Shown here in pieces: positions 1 to 7,311 of a stretch of 47,669 bases of DNA; the first letter of the stretch is position 1; every line of letters starts with the position of its first letter. The position numbers and the translations under genes were made by a program. The DNA lies in the IMG/VR virus record IMGVR_UViG_3300025011_000075, positions 1-47,669 of that record. One strand, written 5' to 3'. Under the pieces are notes generated by a model. The model had not been told where the DNA came from. It saw only the letters and a list, made by a program, of their open reading frames with translations, and searched no databases. Source of the stretch: a virus.

Positions 1-99
1 TGGGAAAAGATTATTAGTTATGCAAAAATAAAATGCGAGATAAAAGGCTATTGTGAAGAGCAACATTCTTGTGGATTATATCCTAAGAAAGATGAATAG
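1..99 (+). CDS. C-terminal end of an unknown protein (5' truncated by window)
   Basis: Frame 1 is open from the first base to a TAG at 97-99 and gives the last 32 residues of a protein. The segment has three cysteines and one histidine (KIKCEIKGYCEEQHSCG), a spacing that could bind a metal, but too little is visible to assign a family. It lies on the same strand as the nucleotide-metabolism genes that follow, 37 bases before the next start, so it probably belongs to the same transcript. Confidence 0.5.
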   Translation, partial: WEKIISYAKIKCEIKGYCEEQHSCGLYPKKDE

Positions 100-136
100 A
101 TGATAAATATAATATTAGAAAGGAGGACTGATTTAC

Positions 137-712
137 ATAAACAAACTAATAGTCATCTGTGGATTTTCTTCATCAGGTAAAGATAGAATATCAAAATACA
201 TATCAGACAACCACAACTATAATATGATAATCTCACATACATCCAGACCAATACGACCAAACGAATCAGAATGTAATCCATATCATTTTATTACTAGAGA
301 AAAATTTGAAAAAATGATTAATAATAATGAATTTATTGAATGTCGTACATATAATACATTGGTAAATAATGTTTCTGATATTTGGTATTATGGGGTGCAT
401 AAAAATAGTATTGATTTATCAAAAAATAATTATGTTGTTGTATTAGATATATCTGGATTAATGGAATTTAAAAAACATTATAAAGAATATATTACATCAT
501 TTTTTATTGATGTAGATGAACAAACAAGAAGAAGTAGATGTATTGATAGAAATGATTTTGATGAAACAGAATGGAATAGAAGATATTTAGATGACAAGAA
601 AAAATTTACGGATGATGTTATTAATAGAGAAGTAGATTATGTGATAGAAAATTATGATTTTAATAAGTGTATTAGTAAGATTATTGATGTGATTAAAGGA
701 GAAAATTTATGA
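137..712 (+). CDS. Guanylate-kinase-like (d)NMP kinase, apparent ATA start
   Basis: This 191-residue protein resembles guanylate kinase: a P-loop near the start (GFSSSGKD, residues 9-16), then SHTSRPIRPNE and a YHF..REKFEKMI..NEFIE stretch typical of the GMP-binding region. It should phosphorylate a (d)NMP for phage DNA synthesis. The Walker A ends in GKD rather than GKS/GKT, as in T4 deoxynucleotide kinase. The first ATG (224) would remove the P-loop. The frame is open upstream to ATA at 137, ten bases after AGGAGG (121-126), and the peptide then begins (M)NKLIVICGF as kinases of this fold do. I therefore infer initiation at ATA. The stop overlaps the next ATG (ATGA), so the two are translationally coupled. 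The family call is good; the start is an inference. Confidence 0.75.
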   Translation: MNKLIVICGFSSSGKDRISKYISDNHNYNMIISHTSRPIRPNESECNPYHFITREKFEKMINNNEFIECRTYNTLVNNVSDIWYYGVHKNSIDLSKNNYVVVLDISGLMEFKKHYKEYITSFFIDVDEQTRRSRCIDRNDFDETEWNRRYLDDKKKFTDDVINREVDYVIENYDFNKCISKIIDVIKGENL

Positions 713-1260
713 GTAAAACAATCTATCTTGATCTTGATGAAGTAATTTGTGCATTCCTAGATCAACTATGTTTTAAATACAACGAACAATATAATAAAAA
801 TCTTAAACCAAATGATATTAAAACATACTCATTATCTAATTATTTAAATGAAGATGGTATGAAAATATTCCATAAACCAGGATTCTTCATGTCGTTAAAA
901 CCAATCAAAAACTCAATAGAAACAATAGAGAAATTAATATTAGATGGTCATATGGTATTTATTATTTCTTCACCAATGAATGAACATTCTGTATTTGAGA
1001 AATATTTATGGTGTAAACAATATTTGCCATTCTTTGATATTAGAAATTTAATCTTAGTAGGAAATAAAAGTGAATTGTTAAGTAGAATTGATGGTGAGAA
1101 TAGTGTGTTGTTTGATGATTGTCCTGCTTATTTGAGGGAATTCAATGGGATTAGAATTGTTATGGATAGAGAATATAATAAGGAATTGATTGTTGGTGTA
1201 GATGTTGATTTCAGAGTTAAGGATTGGGATGAGTTTTATGATGTTGTTAAGGGATTATAA
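709..1260 (+). CDS. 5'(3')-deoxyribonucleotidase (HAD superfamily)
   Basis: A 183-residue HAD-family phosphatase. Motif I is YLDLDEVICAF (residues 6-16) with the catalytic aspartate pair. Motif II is FIISSP, motif III contains the lysine of VGNKSEL, and motif IV is VLFDDCPAYL. This order and the length match phage and bacterial 5'(3')-deoxyribonucleotidases, which remove phosphate from dNMPs. It overlaps the kinase by four bases. The pair could tune the dNMP pool in opposite directions, or act on different bases, for example if the phage excludes one nucleotide. That is inference; the family assignment is firm. Confidence 0.82.
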   Translation: MSKTIYLDLDEVICAFLDQLCFKYNEQYNKNLKPNDIKTYSLSNYLNEDGMKIFHKPGFFMSLKPIKNSIETIEKLILDGHMVFIISSPMNEHSVFEKYLWCKQYLPFFDIRNLILVGNKSELLSRIDGENSVLFDDCPAYLREFNGIRIVMDREYNKELIVGVDVDFRVKDWDEFYDVVKGL

Positions 1261-1289
1261 TATAAAGGAGAATAAATAATTAACAAATA

Positions 1290-1463
1290 ATGAACATCAA
1301 CTATATTTTATACAATTTAATTGTTTGTAGTATGTTAACAAAAGTAACGTATTCATTAATTCATTTTACATTGAATGACTATATTAATGGATATAAAATG
1401 ATACCACTTATTGGATACGATTTATTTTTATTATATAAATTAGATGAATACAAATATGATTAA
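1290..1463 (+). CDS. Small hydrophobic/aromatic hypothetical protein (57 aa)
   Basis: An ATG at 1290 opens a 57-residue frame ending at TAA 1461-1463. The product is rich in Ile, Leu, Tyr and Asn, with two moderately hydrophobic stretches and no recognisable family. The nearest Shine-Dalgarno sequence (AAAGGAG at 1264-1270) is about 19 bases from the ATG, so initiation would be weak. It follows the nucleotidase gene directly on the same strand. Confidence 0.4.
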   Translation: MNINYILYNLIVCSMLTKVTYSLIHFTLNDYINGYKMIPLIGYDLFLLYKLDEYKYD

Positions 1464-1483
1464 AACATATCAAATTTTAAAAG

Positions 1484-1544
1484 AAAGGAGGATGATTAAA
1501 TATGTAAATTAAAATTGTTGAAACAGACAAATAAAATAAAATAA
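1484..1544 (+). other. RBS with start-stop mini-ORF or 14-codon leader
   Basis: A perfect AAAGGAGG (1484-1491) is followed by no ordinary gene. Ten bases on stands ATG-TAA (1502-1507), a minimal start-stop ORF. Eight bases on, in another frame, an ATA (1500) opens a 14-codon reading frame ending at 1544 with a basic product (CKLKLLKQTNKIK). The next gene has its own RBS and ATG at 1565. This may be a translated leader that loads or stalls ribosomes ahead of that gene, or a gene remnant. Confidence 0.35.
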
Positions 1545-1564
1545 ATAATAAAGGAGTAAATTTT

Positions 1565-1999
1565 ATGCTTACACTAAAAGAAATATTAGATATGCCATAT
1601 GACGAAAATAGAGCATTTAAAATGGTGGAATTAGATTTAGGAGATATATTTGATAGGTTAGTATATACTGATGAAGATGGAATATTAAGATATGAAATAA
1701 GTGAACAAGATGATCGAGAAGGTAAAATGTATGGAGATATTGTTCCAATACATAGTGAGATGCTTGAACGCAAATTTAAAATTGTAAATCAATATATTCC
1801 TTTTATGAATGCATTTAATGAATGGTATTTTAATAATAAAACTATTTGTTGTGATTGTATAGATACATCAATGTTACGATATGGAAATAAACATAAAAAC
1901 TATAGTTTTTCCCCAGAAGATATTGCAGAAAGTAAATGGTATATAGTAGAAGATGAAGATAAAGAAAATGATGAAGAAGAGGAAGATGATATTGTTTAA
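1565..1999 (+). CDS. Acidic hypothetical phage protein (144 aa)
   Basis: ATG at 1565 follows AAAGGAG with good spacing. The product is strongly acidic, ends in a run of Glu/Asp (EDKENDEEEEDDIV) and has a CCDC motif near residue 100. I do not recognise the family. The acidic tail resembles DNA-mimic or protein-binding tails of small phage early proteins, but no function can be assigned. Confidence 0.65.
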   Translation: MLTLKEILDMPYDENRAFKMVELDLGDIFDRLVYTDEDGILRYEISEQDDREGKMYGDIVPIHSEMLERKFKIVNQYIPFMNAFNEWYFNNKTICCDCIDTSMLRYGNKHKNYSFSPEDIAESKWYIVEDEDKENDEEEEDDIV

Positions 2000-2085
2000 C
2001 TAAAATAGTGGGATGAAATTCCCCTATATTAAATACAATGATTAATATTGAAATTCACATGATTAAATTATAAATATAATAGGAG

Positions 2086-2128
2086 AACTTGCAAGTTTAT
2101 GGTGTAGCTACGCCTCCTGACGAGGAGG
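2086..2128 (+). promoter_or_regulatory. RBS-sequestering hairpin with two-codon upstream ORF
   Basis: The ribosome binding site of the following endonuclease gene, AGGAGG (2123-2128), pairs perfectly with CCTCCT (2113-2118) across a GACG tetraloop. Just upstream, AGGAGA (2081-2086) precedes a 12-base palindrome AACTTGCAAGTT (2086-2097) and a two-codon ORF ATG-GTG-TAG (2099-2107). The hairpin should block translation of the downstream gene. Hairpins of this sort are known to silence T4 homing endonuclease genes on read-through transcripts. The short upstream ORF could modulate the hairpin. Confidence 0.6.
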
Positions 2129-2138
2129 ATAATTAGAA

Positions 2139-3575
2139 TTGAGAAAAGTGTTTTTAGATGAATTGCCAAAAAATAAATATGGAAATAAACAACGTATAGA
2201 TTGGGAAAATAGCATTGGATATAAAGTTAAATTTATTTATGATGATATTGAAGGAGAAGTTGAAATTATTGATTATATTAAAGAAAATCAACATCCTTCT
2301 ATCTATATATATTACAATAATAAAAGTCATCGAATATATACAGATAATTTTTTAAAATGTGCTTTAGGTGAATTATTAAATATGATTAATCGTAATTTTA
2401 AATATAAAATTGGAGAAAATTTTACTAATAATTTTAGTCAAATACAAATAATAGAGCAAATTAGGATGCCCCAGGGGAAATATACACAAAAAGGATATAA
2501 ATATAAATGTTTAAAATGCGGAAATGAAGATTAAATAAATGAATATGATTTAAATAAAAATGTAGGTTGTAATGTTTGTTGTGTTCCATCAAAGAAAATA
2601 TTAATTGGTTATAATGATTTATGGACTACTCATCCACATATTGCTAAATTATTAGATAATACAGAAATAGGTTATAAAGTAAGTCATGGAATGTCCCAAA
2701 AAATCATTTTTATTTGTCCTAAATGTGAATATAAAAAATCTTTTGATATACGTTCTATTATAAAACATAATTTTTCATGCCCTAAATGTGGAGACGGAAT
2801 TAGTTATCCTAATAAATTTGCATTTAATTTATTAGAACAGTTAAATATTGATTTTGAATATGAATATAACCCTGATTGGATTAAACCAAGGAGATATGAT
2901 TTTTATTTTGAAGTTAATAATAAACAATACATATTAGAAATGGATGGTAGTTTAGGGCATGGGAATGATAATCCGTTAAATGGTCAAACAGCAGAAGATT
3001 CTAAAGCAATAGATGATTATAAGGATAAATTAGCAAAAGAACATAATATTGAAGTGATAAGAATTGATTGTTTGAAAAGTAATTTAAAATACATAAAGAA
3101 AAATATTTTAACTAGTAAATTAGTTGATTTATTTGATTTAAACAGTATTGAGTGGGATGAAATAGAAAAATATGCTTGTAGTAATTTGGTTGAAAAAGTT
3201 AGTATATTATGGATGGATGGAATTAAAGATATAAAAGAAATAAGCAATATTATAAAAATAGCTAAAAATACAGTTATAAAATATCTCAATCAAGGTACAA
3301 AATTAAAATGGTGTAATTATAATGGAAAAGAAATTATGAAAAATAATGGTATAAAAGTTAGTAAAATAAGAAGTATCCCTATAATTCAGTTATCACTTAC
3401 AGGGAAATACATAGCGGAATTTGAAAGTGCAGCAGAAGCAGGAAGACAATTAAATATAGGAGATAGAAATATTAATAACTGCTGTAGAGGTAAAAAGAAC
3501 TCAGCAGGAAGATTTAAATGGATGTATAAAGAAGATTATGATAAATACATAAAACAACAAAATAAAAGTGCATAA
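2139..3575 (+). pseudogene. Homing-type endonuclease (zinc-ribbon/NUMOD1) split by in-frame TAA
   Basis: Two halves lie in one frame: 131 codons from TTG 2139 to TAA 2532-2534, then an open frame of 346 codons to 3575. Together they form one protein: an N-terminal domain, a zinc-ribbon (KCLKCG before the stop, GCNVCC after), a second ribbon (CPKCEYKK, CPKCGDG), a Vsr-like nuclease core (RRYDFYFE, YILEMDG) and a C-terminal NUMOD1/IENR1 repeat. This architecture is known from homing-associated phage endonucleases. From memory of that family, the residue after CxxCG-x-x is usually Trp, so the TAA replaces a conserved Trp. A shorter C-terminal product could start at ATG 2691. It is either a decayed selfish gene or one needing read-through. 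Confidence 0.72.
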
Positions 3576-3627
3576 ATTTAAAATACATAAATAATATTAT
3601 AAATATTCTATGAAAGGAGGTGTCAAC

Positions 3628-3792
3628 ATAAACTACATAAATAAAATAACCACAGAATTATCCAATGCAAACGATATTACGAAAATTAAAAAAATATTAT
3701 GTGAAATTTTTGTGAGAATTCAAATGGATTCTGACATAAGAGAAGAATTTGAAGAACTAATTATTGAAATAATTAGAATAGAAAAGGAGTAA
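3628..3792 (+). CDS. Small hypothetical protein (54 aa), apparent ATA start
   Basis: A perfect AAAGGAGG (3613-3620) is followed seven bases later by ATA (3628), opening a 54-residue frame that begins NYINKITTEL and is predicted mostly helical and acidic. The only in-frame ATG (3610) overlaps the Shine-Dalgarno sequence itself, so it cannot be the start served by it. I infer initiation at ATA. No family recognised. It ends seven bases before the ATG of the next small gene, which has its own AAAGGAG. Confidence 0.55.
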   Translation: MNYINKITTELSNANDITKIKKILCEIFVRIQMDSDIREEFEELIIEIIRIEKE

Positions 3793-3798
3793 AATATT

Positions 3799-3990
3799 AT
3801 GAACGATAAAGAATTATTCAATGAAATATTAGAAAATAAAGAAGATTATTTAATTTTTATTAATGATGATATTATACATGCAGATAATAGAATAGAAAAA
3901 ACTAGTTATACTTTCTCTAATGAAAAAGAATTGGTTTATTTATTATTTTATCAGTTGGGATTTGATGTGATAAATAGATGTGATAAGTAG
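3799..3990 (+). CDS. Small acidic hypothetical protein (63 aa)
   Basis: ATG at 3799 with AAAGGAG upstream. The product is acidic, starts MNDKELFNEILENKEDY and has no recognised domain. It sits in a row of very small early-type genes typical of phage accessory regions. Confidence 0.55.
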   Translation: MNDKELFNEILENKEDYLIFINDDIIHADNRIEKTSYTFSNEKELVYLLFYQLGFDVINRCDK

Positions 3991-4077
3991 ATGTGATTAT
4001 TATTTTTTAAAGTAATGTAATGGGAACAATTACCATGTAATATTTTATTGATTAGTTAATACATATGTATAGGGGTG

Positions 4078-4140
4078 ATGAAAATAAATTATGTGATTTT
4101 AGAGGTGGGTGATGTTTATGATAGTAAAAGAAAAAAATGA
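4078..4140 (+). CDS. Possible 20-aa ORF overlapping the next gene
   Basis: ATG at 4078 lies within AGGGGTGATG and opens a 20-codon frame (MKINYVILEVGDVYDSKRKK) that overlaps the next ORF by 23 bases. It may be a leader peptide coupling translation, or chance. Low confidence. Confidence 0.2.
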   Translation: MKINYVILEVGDVYDSKRKK

Positions 4141-4246
4141 ACCATCAGATGAAGCAATAAGAAATAGTATAAAAATATTATTAGAAATAATTAAAAATAA
4201 TAAACTGGATGAAAAATATTTACCAAAAGATATAAAAGCATCTTAA
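4118..4246 (+). CDS. Small charged hypothetical protein (42 aa)
   Basis: ATG at 4118 follows GAGGTGGGTG and opens a 42-codon frame ending exactly in the intrinsic terminator. The product is charged and helical in composition (EAIRNSIKILLEIIKNNKL). No family recognised. The good RBS and the terminator at its stop codon support a real gene that ends the leftmost plus-strand transcript. Confidence 0.5.
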   Translation: MIVKEKNEPSDEAIRNSIKILLEIIKNNKLDEKYLPKDIKAS

Positions 4247-4262
4247 GATGCTTTTATTTTTT
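4234..4262 (+). terminator. Intrinsic terminator ending the left plus-strand operon
   Basis: AAAAGCATCT (4234-4243) and AGATGCTTTT (4246-4255) form a perfect hairpin with a minimal loop, followed by ATTTTTTAT. It overlaps the stop codon of the preceding ORF. Confidence 0.75.
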
Positions 4263-4281
4263 ATAAAAATATTATTTTAAA

Positions 4282-4329
4282 TTTTACTTTAACAAACTTG
4301 TCATTGGTGTCATGTCTATTAAAGTAAAA
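4282..4329. repeat. 48-bp dyad next to serine recombinase: candidate att site or terminator
   Basis: TTTTACTTTAA (4282-4292) and TTAAAGTAAAA (4319-4329) are perfect 11-base inverted arms around a 26-base centre that is less A+T-rich than its surroundings. It ends two bases from the recombinase stop codon. Large serine integrases usually have attP beside the gene, and their sites are about 40-50 bp dyads. A weak terminator is the alternative. Confidence 0.4.
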
Positions 4330-4331
4330 AA

Positions 4332-5855
4332 TTATCTCCATTCTATATCTATAATTTCTTCGTTATTACCAATTCTTGTCCATAATATTTCTTTAATTAT
4401 TGATTTATAATATCTATTTTTTTCTTTAGAAGAAATATCTTTTTTATCTAAATTTTCTAATACTTTAGTAATAATATATATATCTTCTTCTTTATTTTTT
4501 ATTACACTGTTTTTCAACATTTGTTCATTTAACTCATTAATATCACTATTAACTTTTTCTATTTCATTTTCCCATTTACTCTTTCTTTCTATCCATTCAT
4601 CTCTAGTATAATCACCTAAATCATAAGCATCTTTAGCATTATTTAATGCTTTATTAAATTTTGCTAGTTGCTTATTTTTTTGTTTTATAATCAATTCTAT
4701 TTTACTACTATCATGGCTTGTTCCATTTTTAAGTTCTTTAAATAATCTTTCTTTTCTTTCAATAATTTTCAATTTAACAAACTTACTTACTTCTTCAACA
4801 CTTCCAGCACGATTAGGACACTTATTACCAAAATTGTCAACATACCAACAAGGTTTCATATATACTTTATCTGATTCTTTTCTGACAAAAAACGTCATCG
4901 AATGTTGACACAATGAACATTTTAGCAAACCTGAAAAATCAAATACACCCTGTTTTGCTCTTGGTGCAATTTGTTTTCTCTGTTTAAACAATTCTAATAT
5001 TCTATCATGCTCTTCTTGAGTTTTTACACAAGAATGACAATTTTCAACCACTATCCATTTATCTCTAGAATATTGTATTATTTTTTCACCTTTTTTACTA
5101 TTGCCTTTAGTTTTATTGCTAATTATCTTACCTAAATGAGTCTCACTAATAAGTATTCTTTGTATTACATTTGCATGCCATTTAGTTCCTCTGTCATAAA
5201 GTGTAGGGATACCTAATTTATTTAATTCATTTGCAATATTATCTACAGATAATAATTTATCAAGATATAAATATTTAATAAGGTTATATATAGGTAATTT
5301 TTCTTCATCTACAATTAAACCTTTAGTTTGAGGATTATATTTATATGGAATAGGTGCTGTACCATTGGTAAAATTGCCCATTTTACTTCCAATTTTCTTA
5401 CCACGAATTAACCTTTTTTTTATTAAGCGATACTCCTGCCTTGCTAAAAACGTCTGGAACTCCATATATGTTTCATCATCTTCATTTTCTAAATTATAAA
5501 TTTTATTAGGAGTAATAATTAATGTATCAGATTTTTTAAAAATACGTTTAATTTTCCCCGAATCTTCTTCTCCTCCACGTCCCAAACGATCTAGATCAAT
5601 TACTAAAACACCATCATATAATTCATTCTCAACGTCATCAAGCAATCTAATCATTTCAGGTCTATTATCAATACTATCACCTGAAACTACTTCTTGATAA
5701 ATTACATATCTAAAATCATGTTTCTTAGCAAAATCAACAAGAATTTCTTTGTGTTTATATAATGTTTCATCAGTTTCTTCTTCTTGATTTTTTGCTCTTG
5801 ATTTACGAAGATATATTGCTATATCCTTTATGATTTCTGATAATTTATTTTCCAT
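4332..5855 (-). CDS. Large serine recombinase/integrase
   Basis: A 507-residue large serine recombinase. The resolvase domain starts with YLRKSRA, whose Ser19 is the likely nucleophile, and continues with LDRLGRGG. The recombinase domain follows (about residues 165-290), then a zinc ribbon (CSLC near residue 310, paired with C..C of KPCWY and NKCPNR near 335-348), and a coiled coil from about 375 to 470. Length and order match phage integrases such as SprA of SPbeta. It should integrate and, with a directionality factor, excise the phage. ATG follows AAGGAG. It diverges from the DndB-like gene, and an 8-bp dyad lies upstream. A second recombinase (tyrosine type) is at 38591. Confidence 0.9.
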   Translation of the reverse strand: MENKLSEIIKDIAIYLRKSRAKNQEEETDETLYKHKEILVDFAKKHDFRYVIYQEVVSGDSIDNRPEMIRLLDDVENELYDGVLVIDLDRLGRGGEEDSGKIKRIFKKSDTLIITPNKIYNLENEDDETYMEFQTFLARQEYRLIKKRLIRGKKIGSKMGNFTNGTAPIPYKYNPQTKGLIVDEEKLPIYNLIKYLYLDKLLSVDNIANELNKLGIPTLYDRGTKWHANVIQRILISETHLGKIISNKTKGNSKKGEKIIQYSRDKWIVVENCHSCVKTQEEHDRILELFKQRKQIAPRAKQGVFDFSGLLKCSLCQHSMTFFVRKESDKVYMKPCWYVDNFGNKCPNRAGSVEEVSKFVKLKIIERKERLFKELKNGTSHDSSKIELIIKQKNKQLAKFNKALNNAKDAYDLGDYTRDEWIERKSKWENEIEKVNSDINELNEQMLKNSVIKNKEEDIYIITKVLENLDKKDISSKEKNRYYKSIIKEILWTRIGNNEEIIDIEWR

Positions 5856-5903
5856 GATATTTACTCCTTATAATGATGTTATGGAGAATAGGGATAGATA
5901 TAG

Positions 5904-5926
5904 TATTCTACAAAGAGTGTAGAATA
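5904..5926. promoter_or_regulatory. Operator-like dyad upstream of the serine recombinase
   Basis: TATTCTAC (5904-5911) and GTAGAATA (5919-5926) form an 8-base inverted repeat with a 7-base spacer in the divergent region between the recombinase and the DndB-like gene. Such a dyad could bind a repressor or excisionase-like regulator. Confidence 0.35.
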
Positions 5927-6000
5927 TCCTTTTAGAACTAAAAAAATTTAAAAAAAATAATATTTATTATGGATTTAGTATGTATAAAAATTAACAAAAA

Positions 6001-6009
6001 TGATATAAT
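6001..6009 (+). promoter_or_regulatory. Extended -10 promoter for the DndB-like gene
   Basis: TGATATAAT (6001-6009) is a perfect extended -10 element about 70 bases before the ATG at 6079. No good -35 is visible, which is usual for extended -10 promoters. Confidence 0.45.
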
Positions 6010-6078
6010 TAGAATAAGATGATTAAATTAATGATGTTATTAAATTAGATTTAATGAATAAGAGGAGTGATTTATAAA

Positions 6079-7233
6079 ATGAGTGTTGTTGAGAAGGAGA
6101 TTGGTATGGATTTGGTGGATGATACTGTAGAATGGGAACTTCCTCTACGTCCGTTATATAAAAATGGTGAAATAGTTAGATACACAGGAAATGTTTCACT
6201 TGGTACTTTAAGTTCTATGTATCGTGATGGTCAAATTTACTATAATCCTTTAAAACAGAGGGGAATTCGTAAAAATAAGGACGGAAGCACAGAACCATTT
6301 ATTATTAAATCTAAAATTAAGGAAATTACTACGTGTATCTTGTCTAATAAATTTTTTGGAAATTTAATTACTTTAAACATTAGAAAAGAAGAAAATCCTA
6401 TTCTACATTTTGATGAAATTTCAGGAATTCTTAGTTGTAAAAATAAAATGGAATTGATCGACGGCTGCCATCGCTTAACTAGTGGTTTATTTTTACTTAA
6501 TAGGTGGGAAAAACTTAAAGAAAAAGATAAACATTTAATTGTAAATCCTTTCCAATATGAAATGATAGTTAGTGTAGATGTGCTAAATGATATAGATTCT
6601 TCAGCTCTTTTCAATGAATACAACGGAAAGCAAACAAAAATTGGGAAAAATATTGTTAACTTTTTAGATGTTTATGATTTATCAAATACTGTAGCAAGAA
6701 AATTAATAAATGAATCAGAATTAAATGGTAAAATTAAAATTGGTTCTGGTTCAATAAGAGCAAAAACAAATAATGATATTACCACCTTTGCGGTTATTTA
6801 TGATGGTGTTAAAAACAATTTTAGTAATTTATTATTAACTAGAAATGAAGCAGATAAGATTGCAGAATATTTAATTTTATTTTGGGATGAATTAGTGAAT
6901 CTCTTATCTGAGTACATGGGCAATATCACAAATCGTCAAGAAATGAGAAATAAAGATTTAACTATACAACAAATAACATTTAATGCGTATTTTACAATTG
7001 CTAGAAAATTATATGGATTAGAAAATTGGCAGGAGAAATTAGCAAAATTAAAAGAACCAGTACAAGTTGATGGATTTAAAGGGTATATTTTCTCTAAGGA
7101 TAATCCTTGGTGGTCAGAATGTTTTAGAATTAAAAACGGTATCCCAATGGTCATCAACAGTAGTAGTACAGTTCGTGCAGTTACTAAACATGTTGTTGGT
7201 TATATTGTTCCAGATGAAAAGATTAAAAGTTAA
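6079..7233 (+). CDS. DndB/DGQHR-domain protein (orphan)
   Basis: A 384-residue protein with the DGQHR signature in the form DGCHR (about residues 128-132), preceded by a region resembling the ParB-like N-terminal half of DndB. In Dnd systems DndB regulates phosphorothioation genes. Here there is no dndA/C/D/E in the window, and the gene stands alone between its own promoter and a bidirectional terminator. The preferred start is ATG 6079 behind GAGGAG; a GTG twelve bases upstream lies too close to the RBS. Stand-alone DGQHR proteins occur in phages and mobile elements with unproven function. Roles as a transcriptional regulator or as a modifier of host DNA-modification defence are possibilities. 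Confidence 0.72.
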   Translation: MSVVEKEIGMDLVDDTVEWELPLRPLYKNGEIVRYTGNVSLGTLSSMYRDGQIYYNPLKQRGIRKNKDGSTEPFIIKSKIKEITTCILSNKFFGNLITLNIRKEENPILHFDEISGILSCKNKMELIDGCHRLTSGLFLLNRWEKLKEKDKHLIVNPFQYEMIVSVDVLNDIDSSALFNEYNGKQTKIGKNIVNFLDVYDLSNTVARKLINESELNGKIKIGSGSIRAKTNNDITTFAVIYDGVKNNFSNLLLTRNEADKIAEYLILFWDELVNLLSEYMGNITNRQEMRNKDLTIQQITFNAYFTIARKLYGLENWQEKLAKLKEPVQVDGFKGYIFSKDNPWWSECFRIKNGIPMVINSSSTVRAVTKHVVGYIVPDEKIKS

Positions 7234-7256
7234 TAGTGAGAATGAGAATGAGAAGA

Positions 7257-7293
7257 TTAACCCTACTCAAATAATAAAAATGAGTAGGGTTAA
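7257..7293. terminator. Bidirectional terminator between convergent genes
   Basis: TTAACCCTACTC (7257-7268) and GAGTAGGGTTAA (7282-7293) form a perfect 12-bp stem with an A+T-rich loop. It lies between the DndB-like gene (+) and the primase gene (-) and can serve both. Confidence 0.75.
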
Positions 7294-7311
7294 ATTATTT
7301 TATATGTATAT

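Noticed and set aside
224-712. ATG 224 as start of the kinase
   Set aside because: It would remove the P-loop (GFSSSGKD) that is in frame just upstream, and it has no Shine-Dalgarno sequence.
1477-1773. Minus-strand ORF opposite the acidic 144-aa gene
   Set aside because: It overlaps a well-supported plus-strand gene and has low-complexity Ser/Ile composition typical of an antisense shadow.
2081-2128. Group I intron or other catalytic intron at the G+C-richer hairpin cluster
   Set aside because: No P3-P7 core or other conserved intron sequence is visible, and the element is far too short.
2532-2534. Genetic code change (stop read as sense) throughout the phage
   Set aside because: TAA, TAG and TGA all end ordinary genes elsewhere in the window, so no reassignment is supported; the case is local.
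3610-3792. ATG 3610 as start of the 54-aa gene
   Set aside because: The ATG overlaps the perfect AAAGGAGG, so that RBS cannot serve it; the first codon at correct distance is ATA 3628.
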